In this document: positions 1 to 8,711 of the stretch, piece by piece
Layout of the letters: every line of letters starts with the position of its first letter
Numbering within the stretch: position 1 is the first letter of the stretch
Assembly: GCA_963827065.1 (NCBI GenBank)
Contig: CAWGZM010000003.1
Location: 186,001-250,000, forward strand
Length of the DNA stretch: 64,000 bases
Source of the DNA: JACVRW01 sp963827065
Lineage (GTDB): Bacteria; Actinomycetota; Thermoleophilia; Solirubrobacterales; Thermoleophilaceae
Direction: 5' to 3'
Notes under the pieces: generated by a model
Told to the model about the DNA's origin: nothing
The model's database searches: none
Seen by the model: the letters and a program-made list of their open reading frames with translations, nothing else
Translations under genes and position numbers: made by a program

Positions 1-668
1 AGGAGCTGCCGCGCATACCCGTGGGCTGGCGGGCCCACTACCTGGAGCTGATGACCCGGTGCTGGCTTGGCTTCGGCCGGGTCGCGGAGGGCCAGGCGGC
101 GGCCGCCCGCGCTGTCACAACCGCCGATCGGGTCGGGCTCAAGGCGGCGACCGCCATGGCCGACCGCGCCGCTGCGGCAGTCGCACTCGCCGCCGGCGAC
201 ACGGTGACCGCCACGGACCGCGCCCTGTCGGCGGCCGTCGCGGCCGAGGAGATCGGCGCCCGCGTCGATGGCGCCCGTGCGCGGACGCTCGCGGGGCGGG
301 CGCTCGCCGCGGCCGGCGAGCAGGGTCGCGCGGTCGCCGAGCTCGAGGGCGCCGCCCGCGTTCTCGAGCATTGTGGGGCGCGCCGTTATCGCGAGGAGGC
401 CCAGCACGAGTTGCGCAAGCTGGGCCGCCGCTTCGGCCGGAGGAGCCGGGCGACCAGGCCGGACGGGGATGGAGTCGAGACGCTCACTCGTCGGGAGCTC
501 GAGGTCGCGGGACTGGTGGTGGAGCGCCATACCAATCCCGAGATCGCTCGCGCCCTCGTCCTCAGCGAGAAGACGGTCGAGACCCACATGCGGAACATCT
601 TCCGCAAGCTGCAGGTGTCCTCCCGCGCCGACGTCGCACGGGCGGTCGAGAACACGACGAGGCGCTAG
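1..668 (+). CDS. LuxR-family transcriptional regulator, C-terminal part (5' end outside window)
   Basis: The frame is open to the left edge, so this is the 3' part of a longer gene; a GTG at 21 is the first in-frame start but sits inside an Ala/Arg-rich helical region with no ribosome site. The last 60 or so residues form a LuxR/NarL helix-turn-helix: LTRRELEVAGLVVER, then EIARALVLSEKTVETHM and NIFRKLQVSSRADVARA. The preceding ~150 residues look like the TPR-type helical tail of large ATPase-LuxR (LAL/MalT-like) regulators, as in the complete gene at 4172. It should bind DNA in response to a signal sensed upstream. Its TAG stop shares the bases CTAG with the stop of the convergent HAD gene. 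The effector and target genes cannot be read from this fragment. Confidence 0.85.
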   Translation, partial: ELPRIPVGWRAHYLELMTRCWLGFGRVAEGQAAAARAVTTADRVGLKAATAMADRAAAAVALAAGDTVTATDRALSAAVAAEEIGARVDGARARTLAGRALAAAGEQGRAVAELEGAARVLEHCGARRYREEAQHELRKLGRRFGRRSRATRPDGDGVETLTRRELEVAGLVVERHTNPEIARALVLSEKTVETHMRNIFRKLQVSSRADVARAVENTTRR

Positions 669-1339
669 ATCGGCAGCTCCTCCTCGAGCGTCTCCAGCAC
701 ATGGTCGGCGCCCGCCTCCTCGAGCGCGGCGCGGTCGTACTTGCCGGTGGCCACGGCGATCGCGGTGCAGTCCACCGCGTGCGCCGCCTGGATGTCGAGC
801 GGCGTGTCGCCGATCACGTAGATCTCCGTGTTCGGCACGTTGCAGCCGAGCATCGCCTCGCCCCGGCGAACGGCCTGGCGGACGATCTCGGGCCGGTCGA
901 CGCCGGCGCTGGCGTAGGCGCCGTAGGTGAACCAGCGGTTGAGGCCGGCGCGCTGCAGCTTGATGTGGGCGGCGCCGTCGCCGTTCCCTGTGATGAGGCC
1001 GAGAGCATGGCCCGCTCGGCTCAGCTGCTTGAGCCGCTCGGGCACGCCCGGCAGCACCCGATAGCCCTTGCTCTGCTCGACGGCTTCGGGGAGGTGCTCG
1101 AGCCGGCGCTGCACCAGCTGCGCCAGCTCGTGCGGTGAGGGCTTGCGGTGCAGCACGGCCTCGAAGGTCTTAGCGCCCACGTCGGGGTCGGTCATCCCGG
1201 CATCGGTGTACTGGCCGATGTCGGCCGGGATCCCGTAGAGCTCCTCGAAGGCCTGTTTCCAGGCGACCGCGCCGGCTCCACCGGTCGACACGAGGGTTCC
1301 GTCGATATCGAAGAGCAGGATGCGAGGCAGGTCGGTCAT
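665..1339 (-). CDS. HAD-superfamily hydrolase (phosphoglycolate phosphatase-like)
   Basis: A 224-residue cytosolic HAD phosphatase. Motif I is DIDGT at residues 11-15, with both catalytic aspartates. A cap domain follows, then LITGNG as motif II and IGDTPLDIQAA near the C-terminus as the metal-binding motif IV. Such enzymes dephosphorylate small phosphometabolites; the substrate (phosphoglycolate or a sugar phosphate) cannot be told. The ATG at 1339 was chosen because MTDLPRILLFDIDGT is a normal HAD N-terminus, although the frame stays open to 1945 through sequence with no HAD character, antisense to the next gene. The stop overlaps the stop of the LuxR gene in CTAG. No operon partner is evident. 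Confidence 0.88.
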   Translation of the reverse strand: MTDLPRILLFDIDGTLVSTGGAGAVAWKQAFEELYGIPADIGQYTDAGMTDPDVGAKTFEAVLHRKPSPHELAQLVQRRLEHLPEAVEQSKGYRVLPGVPERLKQLSRAGHALGLITGNGDGAAHIKLQRAGLNRWFTYGAYASAGVDRPEIVRQAVRRGEAMLGCNVPNTEIYVIGDTPLDIQAAHAVDCTAIAVATGKYDRAALEEAGADHVLETLEEELPI

Positions 1340-1392
1340 GGGCACCAACGTACCCGGCTCGCGGGGGGCGAACGGAGGCGGCCGGTTGAGTC

Positions 1393-2064
1393 TCAGCTGC
1401 CCAGCTCGAGGAAGCCGTCCACGCCGACCGCCGTGATTCGTCGATTGGAGGCGAACGTCAGCTGATTGCTCTGGTTGACGCAGGTCAGCCGCATCTTGCC
1501 CTCCGACTTGAACAGCTGGAGACGCTGGAGCGACACGGTGCCCGCCGCGTGCTCCACAGAACCGACCGACCCCGCGTCCAGGTCCGCGGGCTTGCCGACG
1601 CGGAGCAGCTTGCACTTGACGTTGTCCGTCTGGAGGCTCGCCTTGGCGGTGACGAAGTACCTGCCCGCCGGCAGCGGAAGCGTTAGGGCGACCGACCCGC
1701 CCTTGGGAATCTGCACCGACGCGCTCTTCGCGGCGCCGTACGCGATGCCGATGCCCTTCGCGCCCTTCGGGCCCGTCGGACCCTGAGCGCCGGTCGAGCC
1801 CTTCGGTCCCGCAGGGCCTGGAACGCCCGGGGGCCCAGGCGGCCCCTGGATCGACCAGCTCTGCAGCGCCGAACGCTCCGGGCAGGGCAGGTCGGCCTCC
1901 CGGACGATGCGCGTGTTCGGGCCGGTCGGGTTGTCGAAGACGCACGCGTAAACGACATTGCCGCCGCTCTGGGCTCCGACGAGGGTCCCGTCAGCGAGGA
2001 GCCCGACGACTGCGCCGGCTGCCAGCAGCGCTGCCGGCCGCTTCCACCACTGCCGCACGGTCAT
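1393..2064 (-). CDS. Secreted protein with collagen-like Gly-X-Y segment
   Basis: A 223-residue predicted exported protein. The N-terminus from the ATG at 2064 reads MTVRQWWKRPAALLAAGAVVG, basic residues then a hydrophobic stretch, so it looks like a signal peptide or anchor. A short region with two cysteines (VVYACVF, LPCPERS) precedes about 11 Gly-X-Y triplets beginning GPPGPPGVPGPAGPKG at roughly residues 75-107. The C-terminal ~110 residues are probably beta-rich, with a further cysteine pair (KCKLLRV, RLTCVNQ). Bacterial collagen-like proteins are usually surface or secreted proteins that trimerise through the Gly-X-Y part. A start at 2106 is possible but adds 14 residues before the signal. 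The role is unknown. Confidence 0.8.
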   Translation of the reverse strand: MTVRQWWKRPAALLAAGAVVGLLADGTLVGAQSGGNVVYACVFDNPTGPNTRIVREADLPCPERSALQSWSIQGPPGPPGVPGPAGPKGSTGAQGPTGPKGAKGIGIAYGAAKSASVQIPKGGSVALTLPLPAGRYFVTAKASLQTDNVKCKLLRVGKPADLDAGSVGSVEHAAGTVSLQRLQLFKSEGKMRLTCVNQSNQLTFASNRRITAVGVDGFLELGS

Positions 2065-2186
2065 GGACCTGATGCTCCCGACGCGTGTGGTCCCTGTCAG
2101 TACCACCGAGGTCTCGATCGAGTCTCAATGGCGCGAAAAGATGCGATGACCTGAGGCGCTTTCGGAGGTCTTGATGCGACGCGGTC

Positions 2187-2603
2187 GTGATGGGCCGGCG
2201 CACCTACGAGGGCTTCGCGCCGGTGTGGCCGACGCGCTCCGGCGATCCCTACAGCGACCGCATCAACTCGATGCCCAAGTACGTCGTCTCGTCGACGCTG
2301 AAGGACCCCGAGTGGAACAACACGACCGTGATCGACGGCGACCCGGTCGGCGAGATCGCGCGGCTCAAGGAGGAGCCCGGCAAGGACATCGTCCAGTACG
2401 GCTTCGGCCGGCTCTCGCACACGATGCTGGAGCACGGCCTGCTCGACGAGCTGCGGCTCTGGATCCACCCGTTCGTGATCGGAAAGGGCGGCCCCGAGGA
2501 CCTGCTCTACAGGGACGCGCCGACAGCGCGCTTCCGGCTCGTGGACGCGAAGCCGCTCGAGAATGGCATCGTCGTCCTGTCGTACACGGTCGCTTCGGCG
2601 TGA
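2187..2603 (+). pseudogene. 5'-truncated RibD-C/dihydrofolate-reductase-like protein
   Basis: The 138-residue frame starting GTG-ATG matches the middle and end of small RibD C-terminal/DHFR-like proteins: MGRRTYEGFAPVWP, then SMPKYVVSSTLKDPEWNN, IVQYGFGRLSHTML and LRLWIHPFVIG. Family members are normally about 180-200 residues and begin with a first strand and cofactor loop that are missing here. The frame can be read back only to a TGA at 2172, and residues CDAVV just before the GTG still fit the family, so the 5' end seems lost rather than mis-called. It is probably a decayed gene, though a short functional form cannot be excluded. No SD sequence precedes 2187. The 3' end overlaps a small ORF on the other strand. 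Confidence 0.6.
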
Positions 2604-2686
2604 GCGGCTCGCGCGGCCCTGAGGAGCCAGATCCTGTAGCCGCCGGCGTAGAAGGCGAACGGGCCGATGAGGAGCCGCGCGATCAT
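2507..2686 (-). CDS. Small hydrophobic ORF coupled to the FAD monooxygenase (doubtful)
   Basis: A 59-codon frame whose ATG overlaps the TGA of the upstream FAD monooxygenase in ATGA, an arrangement used by many genuine tandem genes in this window. The first ~30 residues, MIARLLIGPFAFYAGGYRIW and following, could form one membrane helix with basic residues on either side. The remaining half lies antisense to the DHFR-like gene and looks random. It may be the start of a longer membrane protein cut off by the truncation event that also removed the DHFR 5' end, or it may be chance. I recognise no family. Confidence 0.3.
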   Translation of the reverse strand: MIARLLIGPFAFYAGGYRIWLLRAARAAHAEATVYDRTTMPFSSGFASTSRKRAVGASL

Positions 2687-4089
2687 GCCGCGGCGCACAG
2701 CTCGGGGACCCGGTTGGAGCCGGCCGGCAACAGTCCGACCGGCGTGCCGTCCGATCTGGCAAGGAGGGCCGAGCCCCCGACCGCCCCGATCGCACGGGCC
2801 GTGACGGGAGCGAGCCGTCGGACGGCGACCGGCACATGTCCCGCGAGACCGGCCGCTGCCGAGAGTGAGCCGCTGTCCTCGCGGGCCGTGAACAGCGTCA
2901 GGCCTGGTTCGAGCAGATCGAGCGTGGAGCGCCCTCCCTCCCAGGCGTGGGCGATCCGTGCGCCGATGTCGACGCTCACCTCGGTCTCGACCGGCCGGAT
3001 CGAGCCGCCGGGGTCCGCCGAGCGGGCGGCGGTGTACTCGACGACGGGCCGGCGCTCGGCCTCGTAGCTGTCCAGCAGCGCAGGCGGAGCCCAGCCGCGC
3101 AGCACCCAGGCGAGCTTCCAGCCGAGGTCGTAGCCGTCGTGCAGCGCGAGGTTGAGCCCGGTTCCGCCGCGCGGCGTGACGCGATGCGCCGCGTCCCCGG
3201 CGAGGAAGACGCCGGCGAGGCTCCAGCGCTCGGCGAGCTGCGCGCCCGCAGAGAACCAGCGCGAGCGGCCGAGCCGAACGGGCAGGTCGGGCACCCCCGC
3301 TGCGAGCCGGATGAGCTCGATCGTCCGCGCCTCGTCGCGCGCCGTATCGTCGAAGCCGCCGAACAGCCAGCGGTCCGACGGGCCCGTCGGGATGAGGACG
3401 CTCGGAACCTCCGGGTGGGTGATCGAGTAGATCGGGTGGCGGTGCTCGCCGGCGACGTCCCACAGGGGCGCGTGAAAGAGCGTCGTCATCCCCTCCATGA
3501 GCCTGTCCGGGCCGATCATCCGTATGCCGAGCGCGCTGCGGACTGCACTGCGGGCGCCGTCGGCTGCCACCACGTAGCGGGCGTGCACCGTCCGAGCGGT
3601 CCCTGTGCCGGCGTCGCGGAGGTCTGCCCGCACCCCGTCCGCGTCCGCGAACAGGCCGGTCAGCTGAGTGCCGAGCTCGACGCGCGCGTGCGGCGAGGCG
3701 CGCAGGTGCTCGAGCAGCAACGGCTCGACGTCGTCCTGGGCGATGCAGGCGGGCGCCGTCGGGCTGAGCATTCGGCTCTGCTCGGGGTTCGGGTAGCCCA
3801 CGGTGAGCGGCGAGCCGGCGGCGGCGTCGGCGAGCGTCTCGGCCTCGAGCATGTGCCAGTCGACGTCCGCACTGCGCGCACGCACGTCGGCCTCGAGCCC
3901 CCACGCCCGCACGAGCTCCATCGAGCGCAGGCTGAGGACGGTGGCGCGCGGGTGCGAGGAGAGCTCGGGCCGGCGCTCGACGAGGAGGCTGGGGACGTCA
4001 TGCCGGGCCAGCTCGATGGCGGCGGCGAGGCCGGCTGGGCCGGCCCCGACCACCAGGACGGGGGTCTCTTGTGAGTCCGGGGAGGGCAT
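2683..4089 (-). CDS. FAD-dependent aromatic-ring hydroxylase (PheA/TfdB/MhpA-type monooxygenase)
   Basis: A 468-residue class A flavoprotein monooxygenase. VVGAGPAGLAAAIELA at residues 14-29 is the FAD Rossmann motif, and VERRP follows at the end of strand 2. VVAADGARSAVR near residue 190 is the DG motif for FAD/NAD(P)H, and GVFLAGDAAHRVTPRGGTG near residue 300 is the GD motif binding the ribityl-phosphate. Such enzymes hydroxylate phenols or polyketide-type aromatics with NAD(P)H and oxygen. The ATG at 4089 was chosen; a GTG at 4122 would add 11 residues. The gene is transcribed divergently from the large LuxR ATPase at 4172 with an 82-bp gap, suggesting but not proving control by it. The substrate is unknown. 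Confidence 0.85.
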   Translation of the reverse strand: MPSPDSQETPVLVVGAGPAGLAAAIELARHDVPSLLVERRPELSSHPRATVLSLRSMELVRAWGLEADVRARSADVDWHMLEAETLADAAAGSPLTVGYPNPEQSRMLSPTAPACIAQDDVEPLLLEHLRASPHARVELGTQLTGLFADADGVRADLRDAGTGTARTVHARYVVAADGARSAVRSALGIRMIGPDRLMEGMTTLFHAPLWDVAGEHRHPIYSITHPEVPSVLIPTGPSDRWLFGGFDDTARDEARTIELIRLAAGVPDLPVRLGRSRWFSAGAQLAERWSLAGVFLAGDAAHRVTPRGGTGLNLALHDGYDLGWKLAWVLRGWAPPALLDSYEAERRPVVEYTAARSADPGGSIRPVETEVSVDIGARIAHAWEGGRSTLDLLEPGLTLFTAREDSGSLSAAAGLAGHVPVAVRRLAPVTARAIGAVGGSALLARSDGTPVGLLPAGSNRVPELCAAA

Positions 4090-4171
4090 GACGTCATCGT
4101 GGAGCGAACGGCGCCGGCTCACCTGAGCAACGACTACTCAATTCGGATGGGCGGTCGTTCAGACTGCGCTC

Positions 4172-6784
4172 ATGCGCTGGCCGTTCACAGGGCGCGAGGC
4201 CGAGCTCGGGCTCGTCAGCGCAGCCCTCTCCAGTGGTTCGGCAGAAGGGGTCGTGATCGCCGGGCCAGCCGGGGTCGGCAAGACGCGCCTCACCGCCGAG
4301 GCCGCGGAGCTCGCCCGCGCCCAGGGTTGTGCCGTGGAGTGGGCGCGCGCGTCGCGCTCGGCCCGGACCATCCCCCTCGGCGCCTTCGCCGCGCTATTGC
4401 CCGGCGCGGGCGGGCGCTCCGGGCTCGAGCTGCTGGCGAGCGCCCGCCAGGCGCTGGCCGAGCGCGCGGCCGGCCGCCGGCTCGTCCTGTGCGTGGACGA
4501 CGGGCAGCTCCTCGACGACGCCTCAGCGGCGCTCGTGCATCAGCTCGTGGCAGCCGCTGAGGCCTTCGCGGTCGTGAGCGTGCGGCGCGACGAGCCGGTT
4601 CCCGATGCGCTGAGAGCGCTCTGGAAGGACGACCTGTGCACGCTCCTCGAGCTGGCCGAGCTGCCGCGCGGCGAGGTCGAGAGCCTGCTCGGAGCCGCGC
4701 TCGGCGGCCCGGTCGACGGGCGCAGCGTCAATGCGCTGTGGGAGCTGACCCGCGGCAACGCCCTGTTTCTGCGCGAGCTCGTGCGGCACGGCAGCGATCA
4801 CGGCCTGCTCGCGCAGGACGGCGGGCTGTGGCGCTGGCGCGGCGAGGTCGAGTCAAGCACACGGCTGGCGGAGCTGGTCGATCTCCGTATCGAGGACGCC
4901 GACGAGGGCGAGCGCCGCGTCCTCGAGCTGGTGGCGGTCGCGGCGCCGCTGGAAGTCGGTCTTCTCGAGCCGGCCGAGCTCGAGGCGCTCGATGCGCTCG
5001 AGCGCCGGGAACTCGTGGAGCGCCGCACGGACGGGCGGCGGCGGTTCGCCGACGTCGCGCATCCCCTGCACGGCGAGGCCGTGCGCGCGCAGCTGACGCC
5101 GACGCGCCTCGAGGTGATCCACACCCGGCTCGCGGACGCGCTCGAGGCGCTGGGCGCGCGGCGAAGCGGCGACCTGCTGCGGATCGCCGTCTGGCGTCTC
5201 GAGGCGGGTGCGAGCGGCGACGCCGGCCTCTTCGCGCGCGCCGCCGACCGCGCCATGTCGGCGCCCGACCCGGTGCTCGCAGAGCGGCTCGCGCGAGCGG
5301 CGGTGCAGTCGGGCGGGGGCTTCGGCCCGAAGCTGACACTCGGCCGCGCGCTCGCCGGGGCCGGGCGCGCATCCGAGGCGCAAGGGCTGTTCGCCGAGCT
5401 CGAGCCCGAGGCACGTGACGACGACGAGCGCGCGGCCGTGGCTGTGGCCTCCGCGCGCAACCTGTTCTGGGGCCTCGAGCGGGCCGAGGACGCGGATGCC
5501 GTTCTGCGCCGAGCCGAGGAGACCGTCGAGGCGGGCGCCCTGCGCCAGGAGCTCGCCGCGCAACGCGTGCGGCTCATCGCCGCGCAGGGGCTCCCCGAGC
5601 CGGCGCTGGCCGCGGGCCGGCCGCTGCTCGAAGAGTCGGTCCCGGGCCGGGCCCGCACGACCGTCGCGCTGGGGGTCATCCAGGCCATGTTCTCGAGCGG
5701 CCGTATCGACGAGGCGGTCGCGCTCGTCGAGGCAGCGCTACCGGTCGCCCGGCGGCACCGAGACGAGCTGCCGCACGCCGAGGTCGTGCTGCTCGGCATG
5801 CGCGCGCTCGCCCTCCGGCTCGCGGGGCGCCTGCTCGAGGCCACGGCGCGGTCCGAGGACACCTACGCCTTTCTCGTGACGCAGAAGTCTGCCCAGGGCA
5901 CCGCGATCGAGGCCACCTCGCTGGGGCTGATCTGGCTCGCTCGCGGACGCGTCCAGACGGCACTGCGCTACGCCCGCGAGGGAGCCGCGCTGCTGCGCGA
6001 CGGCGACGGCACCGGAATGCTGGCCTTTGCGCTCGCGGGCGCCGTCCAGGCGGCGGCCCAGGCTGGAGAAGCGGAGCAGGCGCGCGAGCTGCTCGCGGAG
6101 ATGGAGAGGACCCCGCTCGCGAACAAGGACTTCCAGGTCGAGCTTGAGCTGGCCCGGGCTTGGAGCACCGCCGCGAGCGGCGAGCTCTCACGCGCCCGTG
6201 TGCTCGCCGCCGAGGCCGGCGCCCGCGCCGACTCGCGCGGCCAGGCGGCGTACGCCGTGCGAGCGCTGCACGAGCTGTGCCGGCTCGGCGACGCTTCCGC
6301 CGCCGCACCCGAGCTCACCCGTCTCGTCGCCCGGGTCGACGGGCCCTTCGCCGCGACGGCGGCCGCGCACGCCGCTGCGCTCGTCGCCGGCGACGGGGCC
6401 GCGCTGATGGAGGTCGCCGAGCGCTTTGGCGCCGCCGACGCGCTGCTCGTCGCCGCCGAGGCCGCCGACGCCGCGGCTGCGGCGCACCGGGAGTCCGGCC
6501 GCCACTCGAGCGCCCGTGCCGCGGAGGCGCGGGCCGCGCTCTGGCTGACGAGGTGCGAGGGCGCGAGACCGCCGACGCTGCTCGCCGCGCCGGAGGCGGC
6601 CGAGCTGACGCCGCGCGAGCGCGAGATCGCGCTGCTCGCCGCCGGCGGATCGAGCAGCCGCGAGATCGCCGAGCGGCTCGTGCTGTCGGTGCGCACGGTC
6701 GACAACCACCTGCAGAACGCCTATCGCAAGCTCGGCGTGACGCGCCGCCAAGACCTCGCAAGCGTCCTGAGCGGAGCGCCCTAG
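4172..6784 (+). CDS. Large ATPase LuxR-type transcriptional regulator (LAL family)
   Basis: An 870-residue regulator. GPAGVGKT at residues 31-38 is the Walker A motif, and LVLCVDDGQLLDD near residue 107 is the Walker B region of the AAA/NACHT-like ATPase. A long Ala/Glu-rich helical, TPR-like region fills the middle. The C-terminal ~60 residues are a LuxR HTH: LTPREREIALLAAGG, SSREIAERLVLSVRTVDNHL and NAYRKLGVTRRQDL. LAL proteins act as ATP- and ligand-dependent activators, often of sugar or secondary-metabolite genes. The neighbours are a divergent FAD monooxygenase and a convergent GH1 glucosidase. The stop shares CTAG with the glucosidase stop. The length is typical for the family. Confidence 0.9.
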   Translation: MRWPFTGREAELGLVSAALSSGSAEGVVIAGPAGVGKTRLTAEAAELARAQGCAVEWARASRSARTIPLGAFAALLPGAGGRSGLELLASARQALAERAAGRRLVLCVDDGQLLDDASAALVHQLVAAAEAFAVVSVRRDEPVPDALRALWKDDLCTLLELAELPRGEVESLLGAALGGPVDGRSVNALWELTRGNALFLRELVRHGSDHGLLAQDGGLWRWRGEVESSTRLAELVDLRIEDADEGERRVLELVAVAAPLEVGLLEPAELEALDALERRELVERRTDGRRRFADVAHPLHGEAVRAQLTPTRLEVIHTRLADALEALGARRSGDLLRIAVWRLEAGASGDAGLFARAADRAMSAPDPVLAERLARAAVQSGGGFGPKLTLGRALAGAGRASEAQGLFAELEPEARDDDERAAVAVASARNLFWGLERAEDADAVLRRAEETVEAGALRQELAAQRVRLIAAQGLPEPALAAGRPLLEESVPGRARTTVALGVIQAMFSSGRIDEAVALVEAALPVARRHRDELPHAEVVLLGMRALALRLAGRLLEATARSEDTYAFLVTQKSAQGTAIEATSLGLIWLARGRVQTALRYAREGAALLRDGDGTGMLAFALAGAVQAAAQAGEAEQARELLAEMERTPLANKDFQVELELARAWSTAASGELSRARVLAAEAGARADSRGQAAYAVRALHELCRLGDASAAAPELTRLVARVDGPFAATAAAHAAALVAGDGAALMEVAERFGAADALLVAAEAADAAAAAHRESGRHSSARAAEARAALWLTRCEGARPPTLLAAPEAAELTPREREIALLAAGGSSSREIAERLVLSVRTVDNHLQNAYRKLGVTRRQDLASVLSGAP

Positions 6785-7938
6785 CCCCGCAGCGCGCCGA
6801 CCCGCCCGCTGCGAGCGACTCGCCCGAAGGCGTGCGCGCTCGGCCGCACCACACGCCGCAGGTTGTCCTCGCGGTCGATGCCGACGAGCCCGAAGCGAGG
6901 CCGGTAGCCCTCCGCCCACTCGAAGTTGTCGAACGAGGACCAGTACAGGTAGCCGCGCACGTCGATTCCCTCGGACAGAGCGTCACGCACGACGCCAAGG
7001 TGGGACTCGAGGTAGTCGATGCGCTGGTCGTCGTCGGCGGTCGCGATCCCGTTCTCGGTGACCACGAGCGGGAGGCCGGCGCGCGCGGCGCTGCGCAGCG
7101 CCTTCAGCAGGCCCTCGGGGTGGATCTCCCAGCCCATCTGCGTCAGCGGCACGCCCGCGGGCGGTCCGGCGACCAGCCCCGGCGCACGCGGATCGAGCAC
7201 CATGCGCGTGTAGTACTGAACCCCGCAGAACGCGCCGGGGAGGTCCTCCAGGTAGATGTCGATCATCTCGTGCTGAGCCGTGGCGCGGAGCTCCTCGTCG
7301 CCTTGGAGGTCCGGCATCTGCAGGCAGACTCCCGCGCGCGGGAACAGGTCGACCACGCTGCGGTGCGCGGCGATGAGCGTCCGCGTGACCCGCTGCCAGG
7401 CCTCGGGATCCCGAAGGCCGGGCGGGTGGTGCCCCGTGAGATATCCGAAGAGGGCCACGATCTGCGGCTCGTTGATCGTGCAGGTCCAGGGCATGTGCTC
7501 GCCGAGCGCCTTCGCGACGACGTCGCAGTAGCGCGTGAAGCGCTCGACCGCGTCGTCCGCGAGCCAGCCGCCGCGCTCGGCGAACCAGCGCGGGTTCGTG
7601 AAGTGGTGCAGCGTGACGAAGGCAGTCAGCCCGTTCTCGGCCAGGCACTCGAGCACGCGCCGGTAGTGGTCGAGTGCGGCGGGATCGAACTCGCCCGGCG
7701 CGGGCTCGATTCGTGACCACTCGAGTGAGAGCCGGTGGGCGTTCTGGCCGAGCTCCGCCAGCAGAGCGAAGTCCTCGCGGTAGCGGGTGAGCTGGTCGAT
7801 TGCGATGCCGGACGGCTCGGTGGCGGTCGAGCCGCGCGCGTGCTCCCAGGCCCACCAGTCGTTGCCGGTGTTGCCCCCCTCGACCTGATGGGCAGCCGTC
7901 GAGCTGCCGAACAGGAAGCCGTCGGGGAAGTCACGCAC
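6781..7938 (-). CDS. Glycoside hydrolase family 1 (beta-glucosidase-like)
   Basis: A 385-residue GH1 enzyme starting FPDGFLFGSSTAAHQVEGG, the family's N-terminal signature. TINEPQ near residue 155 carries the acid/base Glu, and VTENGIA near residue 293 carries the nucleophile Glu. GYLYWSSFDNFEWAEGY near the end supplies the C-terminal substrate-site Trp/Glu residues. It hydrolyses beta-linked glucosides or related sugars by retention. It lacks a signal peptide, so it probably acts in the cytosol. At 385 residues it is somewhat shorter than the usual 430-470. It converges with the LAL regulator; some LAL proteins regulate sugar catabolism, so a link is possible. The aglycone and sugar preference cannot be deduced. 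Confidence 0.9.
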   Translation of the reverse strand: MRDFPDGFLFGSSTAAHQVEGGNTGNDWWAWEHARGSTATEPSGIAIDQLTRYREDFALLAELGQNAHRLSLEWSRIEPAPGEFDPAALDHYRRVLECLAENGLTAFVTLHHFTNPRWFAERGGWLADDAVERFTRYCDVVAKALGEHMPWTCTINEPQIVALFGYLTGHHPPGLRDPEAWQRVTRTLIAAHRSVVDLFPRAGVCLQMPDLQGDEELRATAQHEMIDIYLEDLPGAFCGVQYYTRMVLDPRAPGLVAGPPAGVPLTQMGWEIHPEGLLKALRSAARAGLPLVVTENGIATADDDQRIDYLESHLGVVRDALSEGIDVRGYLYWSSFDNFEWAEGYRPRFGLVGIDREDNLRRVVRPSAHAFGRVARSGRVGALRG

Positions 7939-8123
7939 CGGCGGGACGCTACCCCAGTAGTCAGCGCGCGAATGAGCGGAGTGGCCGCGGATCGCGGCGG
8001 CCTGGATGCGCGTCCGTTGTCCCGCACACGGCGGCTATTTCAATGCCCGGACTACGGCGCGACGCTCCCGCGTCTGGCTCCGGCCGACCCGCGCTCCATT
8101 TCCGTCGATAATCCCGATGACCG
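7939..8123. promoter_or_regulatory. Divergent intergenic region between GH1 and isochorismatase-like genes
   Basis: This 185-bp gap separates two divergent genes and must hold both promoters. I see no convincing -35/-10 pair or strong palindrome. Short reading frames on both strands have no recognisable protein character. Confidence 0.4.
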
Positions 8124-8702
8124 ATGCCGCTCGTCGACTCCGCCGACAGTGTGTTGGTCGTCATCGACGCCCAGGAGGGCTTCTATCGCGGCGACCTCGC
8201 GGCGCACGAGAGCGACCGCGCCCGCGAGGTGCTCGCCCGCATGACCTGGCTCGCGAAGGTCGCGCGCCGGCTGGCCGTCCCGGGTGTCTTCACCGAAGAG
8301 GATCCCGAGCGCAACGGCGTGACCTACGCGCCGCTCACCCAGGCGTTCGGCGACATCGCCGCGCTCGTCAAGCCGACCTTCGGGCTCACCGGCACGCCGG
8401 AGATCGTCGAGCGCATCGAGCGGACGGGTCGCGGGACCGCCGTGCTGGTCGGCTTCGAGACCGACGTGTGCGTCGCCCAGTCCGCGATCGGCCTGAGAGA
8501 GCGCGACATGCGCGTGGTGGTCGTCGAGGATGCCGTCTTCTCCCCGGGCGAGATGCATGAGCGCGGCCTTGCTCGGATGGCGAACGCGGGAGTGGAGCTC
8601 AACCACTGCAAGGGGCTCGCGTACGAGTGGACCCGGACGCTGGAACGCTCGCGGGACGTCCTGCAGGATCCGAGCGTCGGCGAGCCGCCGTTTCGCCTCT
8701 GA
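8124..8702 (+). CDS. Isochorismatase-like cysteine hydrolase
   Basis: A 192-residue member of the isochorismatase-like alpha/beta hydrolases (nicotinamidase, N-carbamoylsarcosine amidase and relatives). The catalytic triad is visible: Asp15 in VVIDAQEGF, Lys near residue 83 in LVKPTFG, and Cys near residue 116 in GFETDVCVAQSAIGL. These cytosolic enzymes hydrolyse small amides or vinyl ethers through the cysteine; the substrate is not predictable here. It stands alone, divergent from GH1 and followed by a decayed F420-oxidoreductase fragment on the opposite strand. The ATG at 8124 gives the normal N-terminus. Confidence 0.85.
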   Translation: MPLVDSADSVLVVIDAQEGFYRGDLAAHESDRAREVLARMTWLAKVARRLAVPGVFTEEDPERNGVTYAPLTQAFGDIAALVKPTFGLTGTPEIVERIERTGRGTAVLVGFETDVCVAQSAIGLRERDMRVVVVEDAVFSPGEMHERGLARMANAGVELNHCKGLAYEWTRTLERSRDVLQDPSVGEPPFRL

Positions 8703-8711
8703 GTGCAGCGC

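Noticed and set aside
59..1138. Plus-strand frame of ~359 codons overlapping the LuxR tail and HAD gene
   Set aside because: It is out of frame with LuxR and antisense to HAD, and has no domain character.
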